Shown one piece after another: positions 24,160-37,660 of a stretch of 64,000 nt of DNA (the stretch's first letter is position 1; each line of letters starts with the position of its first letter). The position numbers and the translations under genes were made by a program. The notes under the pieces are model-generated. The model did no database searches and was not told the origin of the DNA. It was given only the letters and a program-made list of their open reading frames with translations. The DNA lies in the NCBI GenBank assembly GCA_013398275.1, contig VZSE01012466.1:1-64000 (forward strand), written 5' to 3'. Source of the DNA: Promerops cafer (lineage: Eukaryota; Chordata; Aves; Passeriformes; Nectariniidae).

Positions 24160-24430
24160 ACTAGCTACATCTGGCACCGCAGGAGGCTAAAGCATCACGA
24201 CGCGTAGCAGCATTGCTTTTTCGGAAGAGTTGCTTATGCTGCTTTTCTTGGTGAACCTTAAGCACAGTGCTTCCTCCTCTAAAAGCCAATTTGGAGCTAT
24301 TGAGTTACGCTTTGCCTCTTTAAATGCTCTGGAGCTACAACATCTGTATGAGCATCTGACAAACCAATCTTTGTAATGCAGTGGTTGATGCTAATTTGCA
24401 AGTGGCATCATCCCTACCTAGCTAGGCATT
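24160..24430. promoter_or_regulatory. Possible conserved non-coding element
   Basis: This block contains CACGACGCGTAGCAGC, GTTACGCTTTGCCTC, ATGCTAATTTGCAAGTGG and CCAATCTTTG. Retained CpGs and octamer/POU-like sites in otherwise AT-rich non-coding DNA suggest constraint. This is inference from texture only. Confidence 0.3.
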
Positions 24431-27400
24431 AGGGTGCTGCCCCACTGCCACGGGAAACAAGCTTCACAAATTCAAGAAGCAGTAGAAATGTTGTCCTGAG
24501 GGAGCTCCCAAAGTTTCTGCTTGCTGGTGTATTTGGTGGTGTATTGTTCTTGGATGGGTTTTGCCAAATCTTTTTTAAAGTATTTTCCTCTGGAGAAGGA
24601 GTATTTGGATAAAAAGGAGCATAAGTGTTGGGAACATTGAGCTTGCTGGGATGGAAAGAACTTTTTGAAAGAAAACACAGTCATACCTGATCCCCCCATT
24701 CCAGTTCAGAAACAAGAACGCTGCTTGGAAACAGTGTAACTTGTCTGTGTACACCATTTTACACTCTGATTTTTGTCACTCCAGAAGTGGCAGCCAATAC
24801 CTCAAAATCTGGTCTTTTGCCACTCTCTGTTCCTTCAGAGGAACTCATTAACTAATTGAGTAATTCTTCATCAGGCGAAGACTTTTGCAATCAGCATGTG
24901 TCACAGCCAAACTCCTGTATTAGTTACTGGGTATTGAATATGCTTGACCTAATAACCAGGGCTGTGCCAGAAGCAGGACAGTATTTTTGGAGGCTGATGC
25001 CATTGGTGACTCAAGACGAAGCCTTCATGCCTCTCTGATGAAGACAGGCTGTTCCCATCAGGGGAAGGTAAGGGCACTGTGCCAGATGACAACTCCTGAA
25101 AATGTTTTGCCCTGCCAGTCAGCGCTCCCTTTGCCTTCTCTTCCAGATGGATCTCATTATAAGCTGTACCAGTGGAGCACTTCCAGCTCCTGTGAGCCAT
25201 GTTCCCATGCCTGGATCCCTCTGTGTTTGTGTGTTAACCAGGATGCAGCTCAGAAATTCAGTCAGATGGGAGAGTGAGGAGTGGCAGGAGATGCACCCCT
25301 GCAGAGGGTGAAGCACGATGGGCTTAGCCCACAGCACCCACCAGGCACCCCAGCAGAGAGCAGAGCGGCATATTGGCACAGGGATGTCTCCCAAGTTAAG
25401 CCAGTACAAAACTGGATACAAATTTTAGATAAATTAAAACATTGAATTCTAAAGCCCACTCCAGGTTAGCAGTGAATTCTGAGAGGAAGCTTTCACATAA
25501 CTATCTCTGATTCTGCTACGGCATCTGATTAGGAAAGAAATGGAAATGAATTTTGCTGTTGCTACCCTTGTTCTAGTCCAATATTAAAAAGGACGGCAAT
25601 AACAAAAGTTGTGGTGTCTTTCCCACTCAAACAACTTCACTCTCTCACGTATTTCATTGCCTGAAGTCAGGTACTGTGCAGAGAACTCAGTCCTGGTGGA
25701 AGCCTAAGGCCAAGTTGCCACACGTGATGGAGAAGCCACCACAGGCTGGAACCCATGGAAAAATTGCTTGTTTCTGTTACTTTGATGTGAGAGTTGAAAA
25801 AAAAGAGATGGGAAATCCCATTGAAATCAAAATGCATTGCACTGCCTCCCTGACAGTAATTTCTGAGCAAGAATTTCTTACTGTCTATGGTATTTCTGGG
25901 TTAGAAAGAAAGACCAGAGAATACACAGACCTGTAACCCTTCAGCTATGCAGCTGCCCGAGATGGTGAAAGCACTGCCACTGGGGTAGTAAACAAAAGGG
26001 ACTGCAAAAAGACACGACTTTGCAATACTGGGTAAAGCCACAGGCTCCACACGGCGATTCATGCTTTCCCAGGCTCACAAGGAAGCTCTGCAATCCCCAG
26101 GTCTGTCATCCTTTCAACTCGGGCCAGGGAGTTACACCCAGTAATTTTTGGTGCAGGCCTGTAATTTACCTGAGCTACTGCTCTGTGCTTTAGCCAAAAT
26201 GGCAGGGGGAATGGAGGGAGGGAGTATTGTTAGCCTTGGCACAGCAGTAATTCTGTACTGAGGAGACGTCAGGAAGCTGTGGGGCCCATCAGATGTGGTG
26301 CCTCTGGGATGGGTGGGATGGTGAGGCAGCTCAGGAGGGCTGTAGCTGGCCAGGGTCTGCCATGTCCCCTTTGAAGGATGTTCATTCTACTGGGCACTGA
26401 GGGTCTTGGTGCACTCTCCTGTCCTTGGGGCTGCTGTCACAGGAGCAGAGCAGGTCTGAGTCTGACATTCAGTCAACAGCGAGGAAGAGACCATACATAA
26501 ACCAGAAGCCCCTTGATTTGCTAGGGCCAAAGTTCCATTTCCAATTTTCATCCCACTCCTTCCAGCTCTCCCTTTATCCTCCTTCAGCTCTCTCCTTGGC
26601 ACAGCACTGACACCATGATGACTCTTCTCTTCCCGCCCTTCTGCTCCTCCCCGCCACTGCAGCTAACACAAGCTGAGCAGCTTGGGTTTGCTGGTTTATT
26701 GGACAAGTCTGAGAATTGGTCATTACAGAAAAAGGAAATAAACAGGACATGACACCTGGCGGTACTGGCAGCACGTAGGTAAGTGGGACTGGTAGCAATG
26801 CACAATGATGGATAACAATAGGAAAAAGAGAAACATTGCTTTTACATGGGACTTCAGCAGCTGTGAAAGATTCATAGAAGTGCAAAAGGTGAAAGCTAGC
26901 ATGGTAAGAGGAGTGTCTGCTCCCTAGCATTCATTCACCTGTTTGCTTTAGGGAGCATGAGAATGGCCAGTCTGAGCCAGTACAGTGGTCTCCCAACCCT
27001 TCCAGCCTGTCTTTGATGGATGCTTAGAGAAACAGGGCACAGATGATGATGAGATCTTTCTTCTGGCAGGAAGTCCTGGGCCCCTGTGAGCAGCTTGTGC
27101 TTCCTTTGAGCTGGAGGTTGCAACATAAATCACCATGTTCCATGAACCTTCACAGCTGCTGAAGTACAAAATGAAACCAACTGCAAGGCATCTGGAAACC
27201 AAGATCTTCCCATATGACACTTACTCTAGAGGGCTCCCTTTTGCCACATACCTAAAGGAAAAGGCCTGTCATCAAGAATTAGGTGGAAAAGGCTTGTGAG
27301 AATAATTTTCCCATTCCTCCACAGGGCAATATTGTTTCAACAATTACATGTTTCCTATGATGAGGATCCCTTCATGCACTCTTAGTGCAGAGCTAGCTTT

Positions 27401-30400
27401 ACAAAGCTGTGAGTTGCTGAGATGACCACTAACCTGCTGCCTTATCCAGTGCTCTTACATGGGCTTCTGCTGCGAGCACTAAAAAATTTTGGGGAGTTGT
27501 TGATTTGTCGGGGTTTTTTGCTTAATGCCTAAAAGGTGTATTCTGGGGAAAAGCCCATCCTCCAGATAAGAGATCTGAAGAAAGGATGTGACCAGCTGCC
27601 ATGTGGTAGCAGCATAAACTCTCACTGACCTGCATGATGTCATGGTCCCAAAGTGCTGGATTAGAGAGGTTACTCTGCATGTGGGACTTTGCATAACGAG
27701 AGGTTAATGTGTTTCTGCTGGCCTGGCAAAAATTCATAACAAATCTGCAATTCTGCTTCAAAGATCACCATAAACAATTCAGTGCTCTCGTTAGTGTCTA
27801 CACCCTGCAAATGTTTAAACCACAAGAAACCACAAACCGCAAGAAACCTGCGAACTGAATAAACAGCTGCTGCTCCAGACTCTAAATCAAATTTACAATA
27901 TTCTGCTAATAGATAGGCATTTGCATTGCAAAATCAGATTTCATATTGCCAATATCTATGTCACAATTAAAGTATAGCTGAGCTTTTAGGCGTTTAAATG
28001 AATTCATGATAATATACTCAAGAAAATTATGGCTTCCATTAAAAAAAAAGGAAGCTCTAAAATGTCAAAAGATAAAGTGGCATAGGATGTGGATGTATTA
28101 ACATCTCAGGTAAATGGGACTCATTAGCTACAATATTTCATACTTTACAATATAAGGTATGCACATAAGAAAAAATTCCCTTGGGCTTTTGCAGCACATG
28201 AGCTCTCTGAGTCTTCCCCAATGTTGTTGCCTGGCTTGTTTTAACATTAACATTTACTGTGTATAATTCTACCTGTTCTCACACTGAATAAAACATCCCC
28301 CTTAGTGCTCTTGTCCTTGGACTAGCTTTTGTGGCTGCATACAGGGCAAGCAAAGAGGAGCAGCCATCGAGGGCACATCCACACTCTGACACTGGCCAGA
28401 GTGGGGGATGCTTGGGGAACCATGCCAGAAACAGAGCAGGTATGAGGTGATCCTCCTCTCACCTCACAGTTACCTGGGAATCTCTGAAGAAAGAATGAAG
28501 GGTCTGAAGATCCTTGGTGGGTCTTTCTGATGTGAGTTTATCTCAATGCTTCCCCAAATGTGTGACACCTTTTTGATTGGCATGTCAGGGAAGGGCAGGT
28601 CTCATGGGAGGTGCACAGCCATGCCAGTGCAGCCCTTGTTTGCTGAGAGGAAAGGAGCAGAGAGCTATTCAGTGAGGAATTGTTTCATCTTCTGGCTGAT
28701 GAGTGAGTCATTCATCATAACAGCATTGATCAGGCTGATTACAGCTACCTTAGTAAATAAAATGTGCCTGAGACTGCTTTCAGAGTCCAACACCCACCCT
28801 CTCCCAGCACCCAGGTAACTTTGTCCAGCTGTTGCAGTCTGTTAGGAATACTCCTGGAGTATGCCTCAGCACTGAGGAGAGAGTTCTAGTGTGTCAGGAC
28901 CTTGCTAATTAACCATACAGACCATGACATGCCCCTGCTCAAGGCCCTGTTCCTTGGCCGCTGGAGCTTTCTAGCAGGGGCGTGGCTGCTGTGTCTGACC
29001 CTCACAGCAGGAGAGGTTGTAATCCCCAGAATACCTGTGTTAGTCAAAGCTGTGCCCGTGTGAAAGGAAGAGGGTCAAACAGGAGAGATGGTAGGTCACA
29101 GCAGAGCTCACTGGTTTTCTTAGCAAAACCTGCTGAGCTCTGCAGAAAGGGACAGCAGGAAGTGCCACAGGGGAAGAGATGAGCTTGGGCCAAAGGAGGA
29201 GCTGAAATTTCTGGTGTAGGTCTCAATGCAGGTGGAGAGACCAGCTAGTGCAAAGATTGATAAAACAGAGGAGGAACCTGCACTGGGAAAACTCAGCATA
29301 ACCCTAATATTTCTATTAGTGATGTCCACAGAACTGGAAAGACACAAACACAGCTGGGAAGCAGGTTGAGAGGGGGATAAACAAATGCCAGGAGCTGTGA
29401 GCAGTGAGGAGCTGGCAGGCTGGAGGTCTGAGGAGAGCTGGGGTGACAGGAGCAGGAAAGCTGGGGTCTCTGGTGAAGCCCTGAGAAGCATCAGGGGAAG
29501 GCTGCCCTGGAGGCAAGGCCAACAGCCAGCCAAGAGGAGAGGCAGGAGAGTGTCTCCTCCATGTCAGGTGGCTGCAGATGGAGGACAGGAGCAGGAGACA
29601 GGCAGCTGGGCCACAGGCATGGGGGCACACTGACCTCTCTCTTTCTTCTTTCTGTCTTGTCAGAAGATTTCTCCTACAAGATTAGTCTCTTGTGAGCATT
29701 TACTGGGTCATTTTATCAGCAGCCTGGCTGTCAGTGTCCTGCTAAGGGTGTTGACTAGTAGGAGAAGGCACAGCCCATCTCTCACCAAATGCCCTGACAC
29801 TGTCCCACTGAGTGGACCCTAGGCAAAGGGAGGAGGGGCACAGCCAGATCCCAGCTCACATGCCCTTTAGTAAACCTGTCCATGTGGATTTCCCTTTTCT
29901 GACACATTAAAAGTTCACAAGAAATAGGAACTTGGATCTGAGCTGCCATCAGCTTTCATCAATATGAACCACCCTAAATTTTTGTCTTTTCTTCATCCAA
30001 AATTCTGAAATAAAGTGAAAATCTGAGTCCAGAACTTCACCTATTTTTTTTTTAATTCTCTAACCCAACATTCACCCTGAAGTCTGGGAGTCCTCTGAAT
30101 TCATTGTTGATCTTTGCATTGGTCCATCAGACAATATTCTAATAAAAAGTATCAGCACAAGAAAAATACTGAAAAGATAACCTTGAACACAAAAGCTGGT
30201 GTTGCCAACGGCCCTAGCATTGCAGCCATCCTGGAAAGATCTCCATAAGCGTAATAGCCACTAGGTGCCACTATAAGCATGGCTTTATATTTAGAAATAG
30301 GATATTTTAAAAAACAAAGTGAACTGTCAAGGTTTTCTAATTGGAAATTAGTCCTTTCAGTTGTAGTGCTTTTCCTTTGTACAGGACGGCTTTGCTTTAG

Positions 30401-33400
30401 AATTGCCATCTTCCTGGGCAAACTTTCTGTTACCTCTCTCCATCACAATCACCATCCTCACATACAGCATAACAAAATGTACTTGTGTGTAAATGTGAGT
30501 ACGCCTTTGTGTTTTGCCCTTTCTGGGCCATCCTCCTCAGAAACAGCTGAAGTAGAAATTACCTTTGGCATTCTCTCATGCGTCTTTCAAAAGCACTCCT
30601 CTGGCCTCCATCAGGGAGACATCCCCGTGTCACCTCGGGCAGAGAAGTGCATTGCAAAATCAGCAATGTGCTTTGCTGCATAGCACCGTCAGCCCCACGC
30701 TCCTGTGCACACTGACCCCATTTCCTACAGGACAGAGAAGGACCATGGCTTAAACGGCTTTCACAGTTATGTCCCAAAGAGCTCTGCCCATTGCAAAATT
30801 GGGAATGGCCCACGATCCTCTAGGTGAAGGAGCCTGTACATTATGAACAGCAGCACATCTGCAGAGAGGGCAGGAGAGGTGGGACACACAGGCACTGTGC
30901 CAAGACCCCATCACATCCCAGCCATTCCACACTGTCCTCTCCTCCAGTATTCTGCAGCACCATAGGAGAAGACGACCCTATCCCAGGCTGTGTGTCTCTC
31001 CACAGAAAGAGGACTTTGCACCCTAGGAGTCTCATGCTATCAAGGCATCAACCACATGCCCTCTCCAGCCCCTGCAGAGGCCAGACACCCACCCTCCACC
31101 CCAGAGTGCTGAGCAGGCACATCCGATGCTGCCGCAAGCAGGACATGCACGCTCTGTGCCCTGATTAACCTCCTTCCTCCACCACCTCGAGCTGGGAGCC
31201 AGTGCAAATGTCACTGGTGATGAAGGGGGAAGCCTTGCCACACGTGACTCCACCCCAAACCCTGTGAGCCTGCAGCAGCAGTCACTGTGCTAATCTGCGT
31301 GCGTATGTGGGTCACGGCTGGCCCGGGCAAAGCTACCACTCTCAGTGATCCTGAGGAAAGGAGGCTTTTCTTGCTAGCTGCCAGTGTTACAAACTGGAGT
31401 CCAAAAATTAAGCAATGATTTCTCAGCCTCAATTAGTCATCTAAGAGACGTCTATTTTAAGACCAGACGATCCTCATCGTAGATGTGGAGGTATCCACTA
31501 TAATACGGGGATAAATTAATGTAGATCTTGGGAAAAATGCTCATCTTTTAAATTCCATCACCATTTCAGATGTTCACTATTTACAATTGAAAAGCCAAAT
31601 TGAAACTCCTGCTACTCATTGACAACTCACATCAGGTTTTTTGAGCCTTTTTTGAAAAGTAGAAGGGGTAATTGGCCAAGAACTGGTGCTAAATACTAAA
31701 GATTTTGACGGGTTTTCCCACTCGGTAACTATTTCATTTGAATGCAGAGGAGGTCTGTGGGATTTAGGAGGAAATGTACCATCCTTACTGGTCTTGTACC
31801 TCTGTTTTTTACCATGTTTTAGTTAACATAAAAAGAATGGTTTTCTTCTGATCATTTTCTAGTTATTTTTAAAATGGAAAGCGGAGTCTTAAAAATGAGG
31901 CACTTAAAAAGTTTTCTCTTCTATTTTTACTTGCACAATTGAATACTTTAAATCCAGAGCTTTTTCCAAAAGGACATTAATAAAAACTGACAAATTCAAA
32001 AATAGGTAGGGAGGGTATTGGAGATGAGAACTTTTTGGGCACACATACAAAAAATGAGAAAAAGTATCAATTCTCATGTGAGTTGTTCCCTTTGGGGCGG
32101 TTGCAGACACCAGCGATCCTCATTGCATTTGTGGTAGGGTTGGTTGCCTGCTTTACCCTCTAGAGATCTGCCTGCTAGAAGTCCCAAACCTTCCCAAACC
32201 ATTTGCAAATGCTTCTAAGTGGAGCAACTATCTCTATTAAAGCAATGAAAACTCAGTTTTTTTTCCCCTGCTCTCCTGGGATTCTCTCTATTTTGGCTCA
32301 TATTCAGGAAGGCAATTAAATATGTGCTAACTCTATGCTCATGAATAGTCACATTGAAATTTAAAGAATTACACATGCCTAAGTGCTTTCTTGAATGAAG
32401 CCCAAAGTTTGTATCCCAAAGAGAGCTAGAAACACTGTGGCTGAAAGCCACACACTGCTCTGAAGGCCATGTCAAGGGAGCTACAATTCAGCAGATGCTC
32501 CCAGGAGGGTGTGGGGAGTAAAGGAAGGGAGTCCAGATTAATGAATGTTGCAAAGGAAAATTCACGATTTTCCATTTGTAGTCACTGCCCTACCGCTCTT
32601 GAGGAAAGCGTATAGTGTTTTTCTTCCATTCCCCGTTTCTCCTTCCCCAGCCTGATAGCATTTAAGTAAGTAGTACCTGATGCTCACTATTTTGCAAAGT
32701 TCACCTATAGGATCCATCTAGTCCCCAGCCTCAGTGCTGTGGAGTATATGTGAAGAGGATACAAAGAGACCCAGGGGAATCTCTGCAAACAAGTCACAGG
32801 AATTTGGTTAGGCTGTTACCTACTGCTGTGGCCTTAGCAAAGGCAGGTAACTCTCCTTCTCATTTTCCCCAGCTAACGATAATAATTTCCTGAGAATAAA
32901 AAGTGAAACTCCTTCAGGACAATTTATTTGTTGTAATCTGTACTCACACTGGTGTTCATAGTGTCGTCTCTTGGTAGCAGAGCTGCTGTCAAAATAGAGA
33001 ATCCTTCCTCACTGGCTGCCATGAGATACAGTAGTTTACAGTCTTCTGCCAAATGACCTCCACTGCGAAGTTTAGGTTTCCTACCATGGCAAGTGCCAAC
33101 CCCAAACATGCTGATGCAGCCCAGCAGCTTGTGTGTGCTTGGGTTGGGCTGAATTAGTCAATAACCTGAGAGAAATGGGGTCTGCTAGGGATCAGATGCA
33201 TCCTGATGGTATTACTCAGTGGTTTTCCATCACTTCCCTTTTTTGCTAGATGGTCTGATACCTCCTGCTTTGTGCAAAATACAGCAGAATGGCATTTATC
33301 ACAAAAGACAGGGGTTTTTCCCTGCAAAGTCATTGTGGACACACTCTACCAGGAGCTGATGAATGATAATGTCACTGCGAAGGGCCACTTGGCTGACGGC

Positions 33401-36400
33401 TGATAATTCACATATCATTGAGTTGGCTTCTTGGGGAAGAGTCACTGAAATCAGCATCTACAGGTGCCAATGGCTGGCTCACCTGAATGCCACAAATTTC
33501 TTGTGTGGCTTCAGACAACGCACCCAGGCTCCCACCACATTCCTTTTCTCCACTCCTTTCTGTCCTTTCCATCTGCAATCTCCATTGCATCTTGTACACT
33601 GGGGGAAGTCCCAGTGCCATCAGGCCCTGTTCATTTGTGGAGATAGTCCAGCCTGCCCAGCAGAAGAGGTCATGCAGAGAAGAGGTTTCAGACAAATCAT
33701 TCTCTTCAGCTCTGCCAGCTGTTGCGCTTGATTTGCCAATTTCAAGTCAAGATGCAAAGGCACAGGATAAAAGTAGCCTAATTTTAATTCTTAAGATTGT
33801 TTTGAACCATCACGTATCATTGATTTTTAAATTTTTTTTTTATTTGCCCTTTTTAAATGCAAAGACTTTAGTTTTCTGTTATGCAGAAACATGTTTAGTG
33901 GATGACTTTTGGTTTCAGTTTAGCTAATGGGTGTGAAAAAGACCACTTTCTTCATTTGGACACATTCATTCACAGTTAAGAAATCAGTTGGGAGTGGAAG
34001 AAGCAGTAAAGCTTATTTCCTCTTCCAGCCTGTGACTAGAAGCAGGTGGGCAAGGTCAAGACATGCTCATTTTAGAAACATAAAGGATGTGGTTGAGACT
34101 TTCCAAACTGCAGCTCAAGCAGGTATGGTTCCCACTTCGCACAACTGTCACTAATTTGCAGTGAGATGCTTTGGAAAATGCCATAGAGAGCTCACCTCTA
34201 TCTTTAAGGACTTATATGTCTTTAAATACCTAGTTCACAGTGACCAGTTGCAGCCTGCCCATTCATTAAGCACAGTCACTACTTCCCTTATTTAATATAT
34301 CCATTAGATGTAGGTACAAAACTTGTTTTGATGCTTTGTGTATCCAACCTTCCCCAAAAAACACCAGGCACATTTGAAGCAGTTGGGGTTTTGTTTATTA
34401 ATAGAAAATGTTGGTTAAATGTCTCATTTGCATACTTTTTATTGATTTTCCACTTCCACCCTTCAACTCCTTGACACTACTAATGGAACTATTAGTTCTA
34501 AGAAATGTTGTCTTCTACCTTTTTCTCACACAACACTTGTGTGTCTACACGTACGGTCTTGCTCACGATCAGAGAAATTTGATGTTTACCCTGCTCAATC
34601 CTCTGGTCCTGTGCCTGAGCATCAGAGAAGGTCTCCTGGTTACCAAGCCATCCACGACAGCAAGTAAACATTCATGCCCTTTATGACCTGGCTCTGCAGA
34701 TGGATCACCTACTCTCCAAATATTTTTATTTTTTTTTTTGCCAGTGCAAGAATAAAACTAATTTCTTGGAAATCTCTGCAAAAGCAGACCTCAGGTGGTG
34801 TTCTGGTACTAAATCTAAAATAACTGCAAATGTTTTCTGGAGACGTAGCTATGACTTGTCCTTTGCTGAAGTTCCCAAATTATTACCTGATCTGTAACCT
34901 AAAACTGGTTTCCATGAGAAATTCTTTCAGTTTGGTTCTTCACTGAGGTCTGAAAATAGTGGTCTGGCACAAATGTCCTGCCCATGTTACCAACCACAAT
35001 TTTTATATATAGCAAGCACTCCTGTGAAATAGATTGATTACAGTTAGCCAACAAGAATTATTTCTACCAGACAGTGAGATCACCTTGCGGGTGTGGAGAC
35101 TGTTTTGGAGGAGGTTGCTGTTTTAAGCTTGCTTGAGGTGTGCCCACAAGTCTGTTTATTCTCATGTATCTCATGTGGTCAGGGTGGTGGTGCTGGAGAT
35201 CTTCATTTCTGAGCAATTTCTTTTACTTTATTAAATTAATTTAGTTTCAAATGGAGCACTGGGTTTTCGTTTGTGGTGCTGCTTTTCCTGTTACTGTTGT
35301 TGTGGTTTACCGTCCATGCTGGGGTATTCAAAAACTGCTCTTCAAACTTCGCCAAACTTGTTTTGTGATTTGTGTTTTTGCAGTTCTGAGCATTTCTTAT
35401 TCCCAGGATGCTGAGCATGGGCTGGGACTCCCTGCAAGAGGAATCACAGCATATACAGCACTGGGACATCACTGGGGGCCTGTGGCTTCAGCCAGACTCA
35501 TTTCAAGTCCTTTTTGGTCAGGAACTGAGAGGATGTAGAGATCCATCCAGACAGGGCTTACAATAGCAGTAAGGCCTTCTTTAACATGCAGATGTTGTTA
35601 AAGAGCTGCATTTCCAGATTGGCTTCTTCCCTATATCCAGTAGTGCATTTTAATTGCTAAAGCAACTCATGGAGAAGACAAATAAATAAATAAAGGAGAG
35701 ATAGCAGAGTCTTTCCCAGGCTTAAGCAATGATTTAGAGGGTGATGTTAGGCAAGTTTTGGTACTAATTTTCCTATTTGTAAGATAGAGATCTTAAGATT
35801 AATCACAGCGGGCCAGTCCCTCAAGGATGTCATGAAGGTTAACTCCTATTAGAAAGTATTCTGAGCTAATCAAAGAAAAGGTTCTACCCACACGAACATA
35901 GTGGGAGGCTTGGCATTTCTCTACTCATCTATAGTGACGACATTTGAGATCGTGACTCCAGTTCCCAAACATGAGCAATATGGGATTTCAGCTGGGGAGG
36001 TAAGAGTGAAACAGTGCAAGAACACATCAGGAAAGGGATAACTGAGGGCACCACCTGCTCAGACCCTCAATGGCCAGCAGAACAGGACCTCTGCATTTTC
36101 AAGTGCATATTTACATCAGTATATATTTCTGTAGGGTTCAGAAAGATACAGTTTAAACAGCACAAGGAGCACAGAAAAGCAGAAAGATGCCCCCCTTTCC
36201 TTTGACAGCAGCTCTGCTGTCAAAGCTGTGTGCTTGGCAAGGGCAACATATCTGACAAAGTCTGCTCAGACAGTACTTGCAATCATAACAAGGTCTGCTT
36301 GAATAATGTCACCTCGAGACTGGGTCTGAGCTTCCCTCAGAGATGCACAGCCGCTTCTGCTGGGAACCTCTCCAGTGAGGTGTGCACCATGGGGTTGGCA

Positions 36401-36999
36401 GCAGCTGTGGGAAAGCTGCTACAACCCAGCCACAAATGCCCCCAGCTGTGCCCTTTGCCTTACTATCATGTCATGTCTCTCACAATGGTCCTCTCTGCTC
36501 CCAGCCCTGTGTCATGCCAGTAATCCCATGGCCACCCACAAGAGTCCTTAGTGTCCCTTCATCATTACTCATCCCAAACCCATTTATTTCTTGCTTGCTT
36601 GAAGATGGACTCATCACAGTTGCCTGTAATGACTCGTACAGACCCCCAACTTCTACCACTGTGCCATTTTCTTCACACCCCAGTCACATCCCAGTCAGTT
36701 CTCCAGCACTCTCCCACTCCTAAAGACCATTACAAATAGATGAGTAACTCCCAAACCAACTTTTCCTTTGTTTTTAATAGAGACGGTGAGTTCCCTGTGT
36801 GATAACTTTTGCATGTGTCATTATCATCTCCATCATTCTTCCCAGTATTCAAAAGCCTTTAAGGCTCTTTGCCTTATGCCAAAACAATTTTACCATTTAA
36901 CAAACGGAGGCAGAACCCTGTCAATTTTCTCAGCTGAAGTTTGGTGCAAAATAAATATTGGAATTACCAGTATAACCAGTTCTTAATCCTGTGGTAGTC
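24431..36999. other. Intergenic, no gene recognised
   Basis: About 12.5 kb without a recognisable gene. GC rises between roughly 25.0-26.7 kb and 28.3-31.3 kb, giving somewhat longer open frames (up to 146 codons) that overlap on both strands and look like chance. The segment 28980-29640 is notably purine-rich on the + strand. A short AAAT repeat lies near 35680-35693. Confidence 0.5.
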
Positions 37000-37660
37000 T
37001 GCAATATGTCTCAGTGCTCCATCGTCCTTATCATTAGAAAATGTTTCTGATGGCAAGATAAATCTTCCTTGCTGCGCATTAAGCTTGTTACACATTGTGC
37101 TATTGCCACTAGGTATGGACAACATTTTATCACAGTCTTCATCATAGCTATGTTTTACATATTTGAAGAGTGTTTCCTTCTCTTTTCCAGAGTAAATACA
37201 GTCTCATTTTTCAATTTTTCCCCCCCGAGTTCACATTTACTAGACCTCTAATCACTCTTGTTGCTTTTGTCTGAGCTTTCTCCAGCATGTTAGTAGGGCA
37301 GCTAAATATATCACTGCTCTTCTTTGAGATTCAAATCGGTCTTTATGCTATGAATTATCCCCAGAGCTCCCATAGGCTTGGTTAGCAGCCTATTCACCTA
37401 AATCCTTTGCTAAACCACCACTTTCTAGGATAAAGCCCCTATTCCTGTAGGTAAGCTGCCTTTATTTATCCCTAGCTTCATGGTCTTTCATTTGGCTGTC
37501 AAAACGTGTACTGTTTAACTGACCTTCCTTTAACAAGTAATCCAGATCAATTTTTCTAGCTGACCTATCCCTAATGCTTCTTCACCATTTTTTTTTTATC
37601 TCCAGATCTTCAGCCAGGACCAGAAAGAAAACCTGTGGGACCCTGCAAGGAACAGCCCCC
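37000..37660 (-). mobile_element. Ancient CR1/L3-like LINE fragment, - strand
   Basis: Read on the + strand, the segment follows the reverse complement of old amniote CR1. In order it shows AATCTTCCTTGCTGCGCATT, CATATTTGAAGAGTGTTTCC then TTTTCCAGAGTAAATACAG, CTAGACCTCTAATCACTCTT then GTTGCTTTTGTCTGAGC, a TTCATGGTCTTTCATTTGG block, and GGACCAGAAAGAAAACCTGT before GGGACCC. These correspond to the ORF2 C-terminal region (thumb and downstream) of the LINE on the opposite strand. Divergence and indels are heavy and no frame is open. The borders are approximate. Confidence 0.75.

Noticed and set aside
29120..29533. 137-codon open frame on the - strand, serine- and leucine-rich
   Set aside because: This is the complement of the purine-rich stretch, which removes stop codons in several frames at once. 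No homology is recognisable.
33487..33927. 146-codon open frame on the + strand
   Set aside because: It overlaps three other frames on both strands and has no recognisable protein family.
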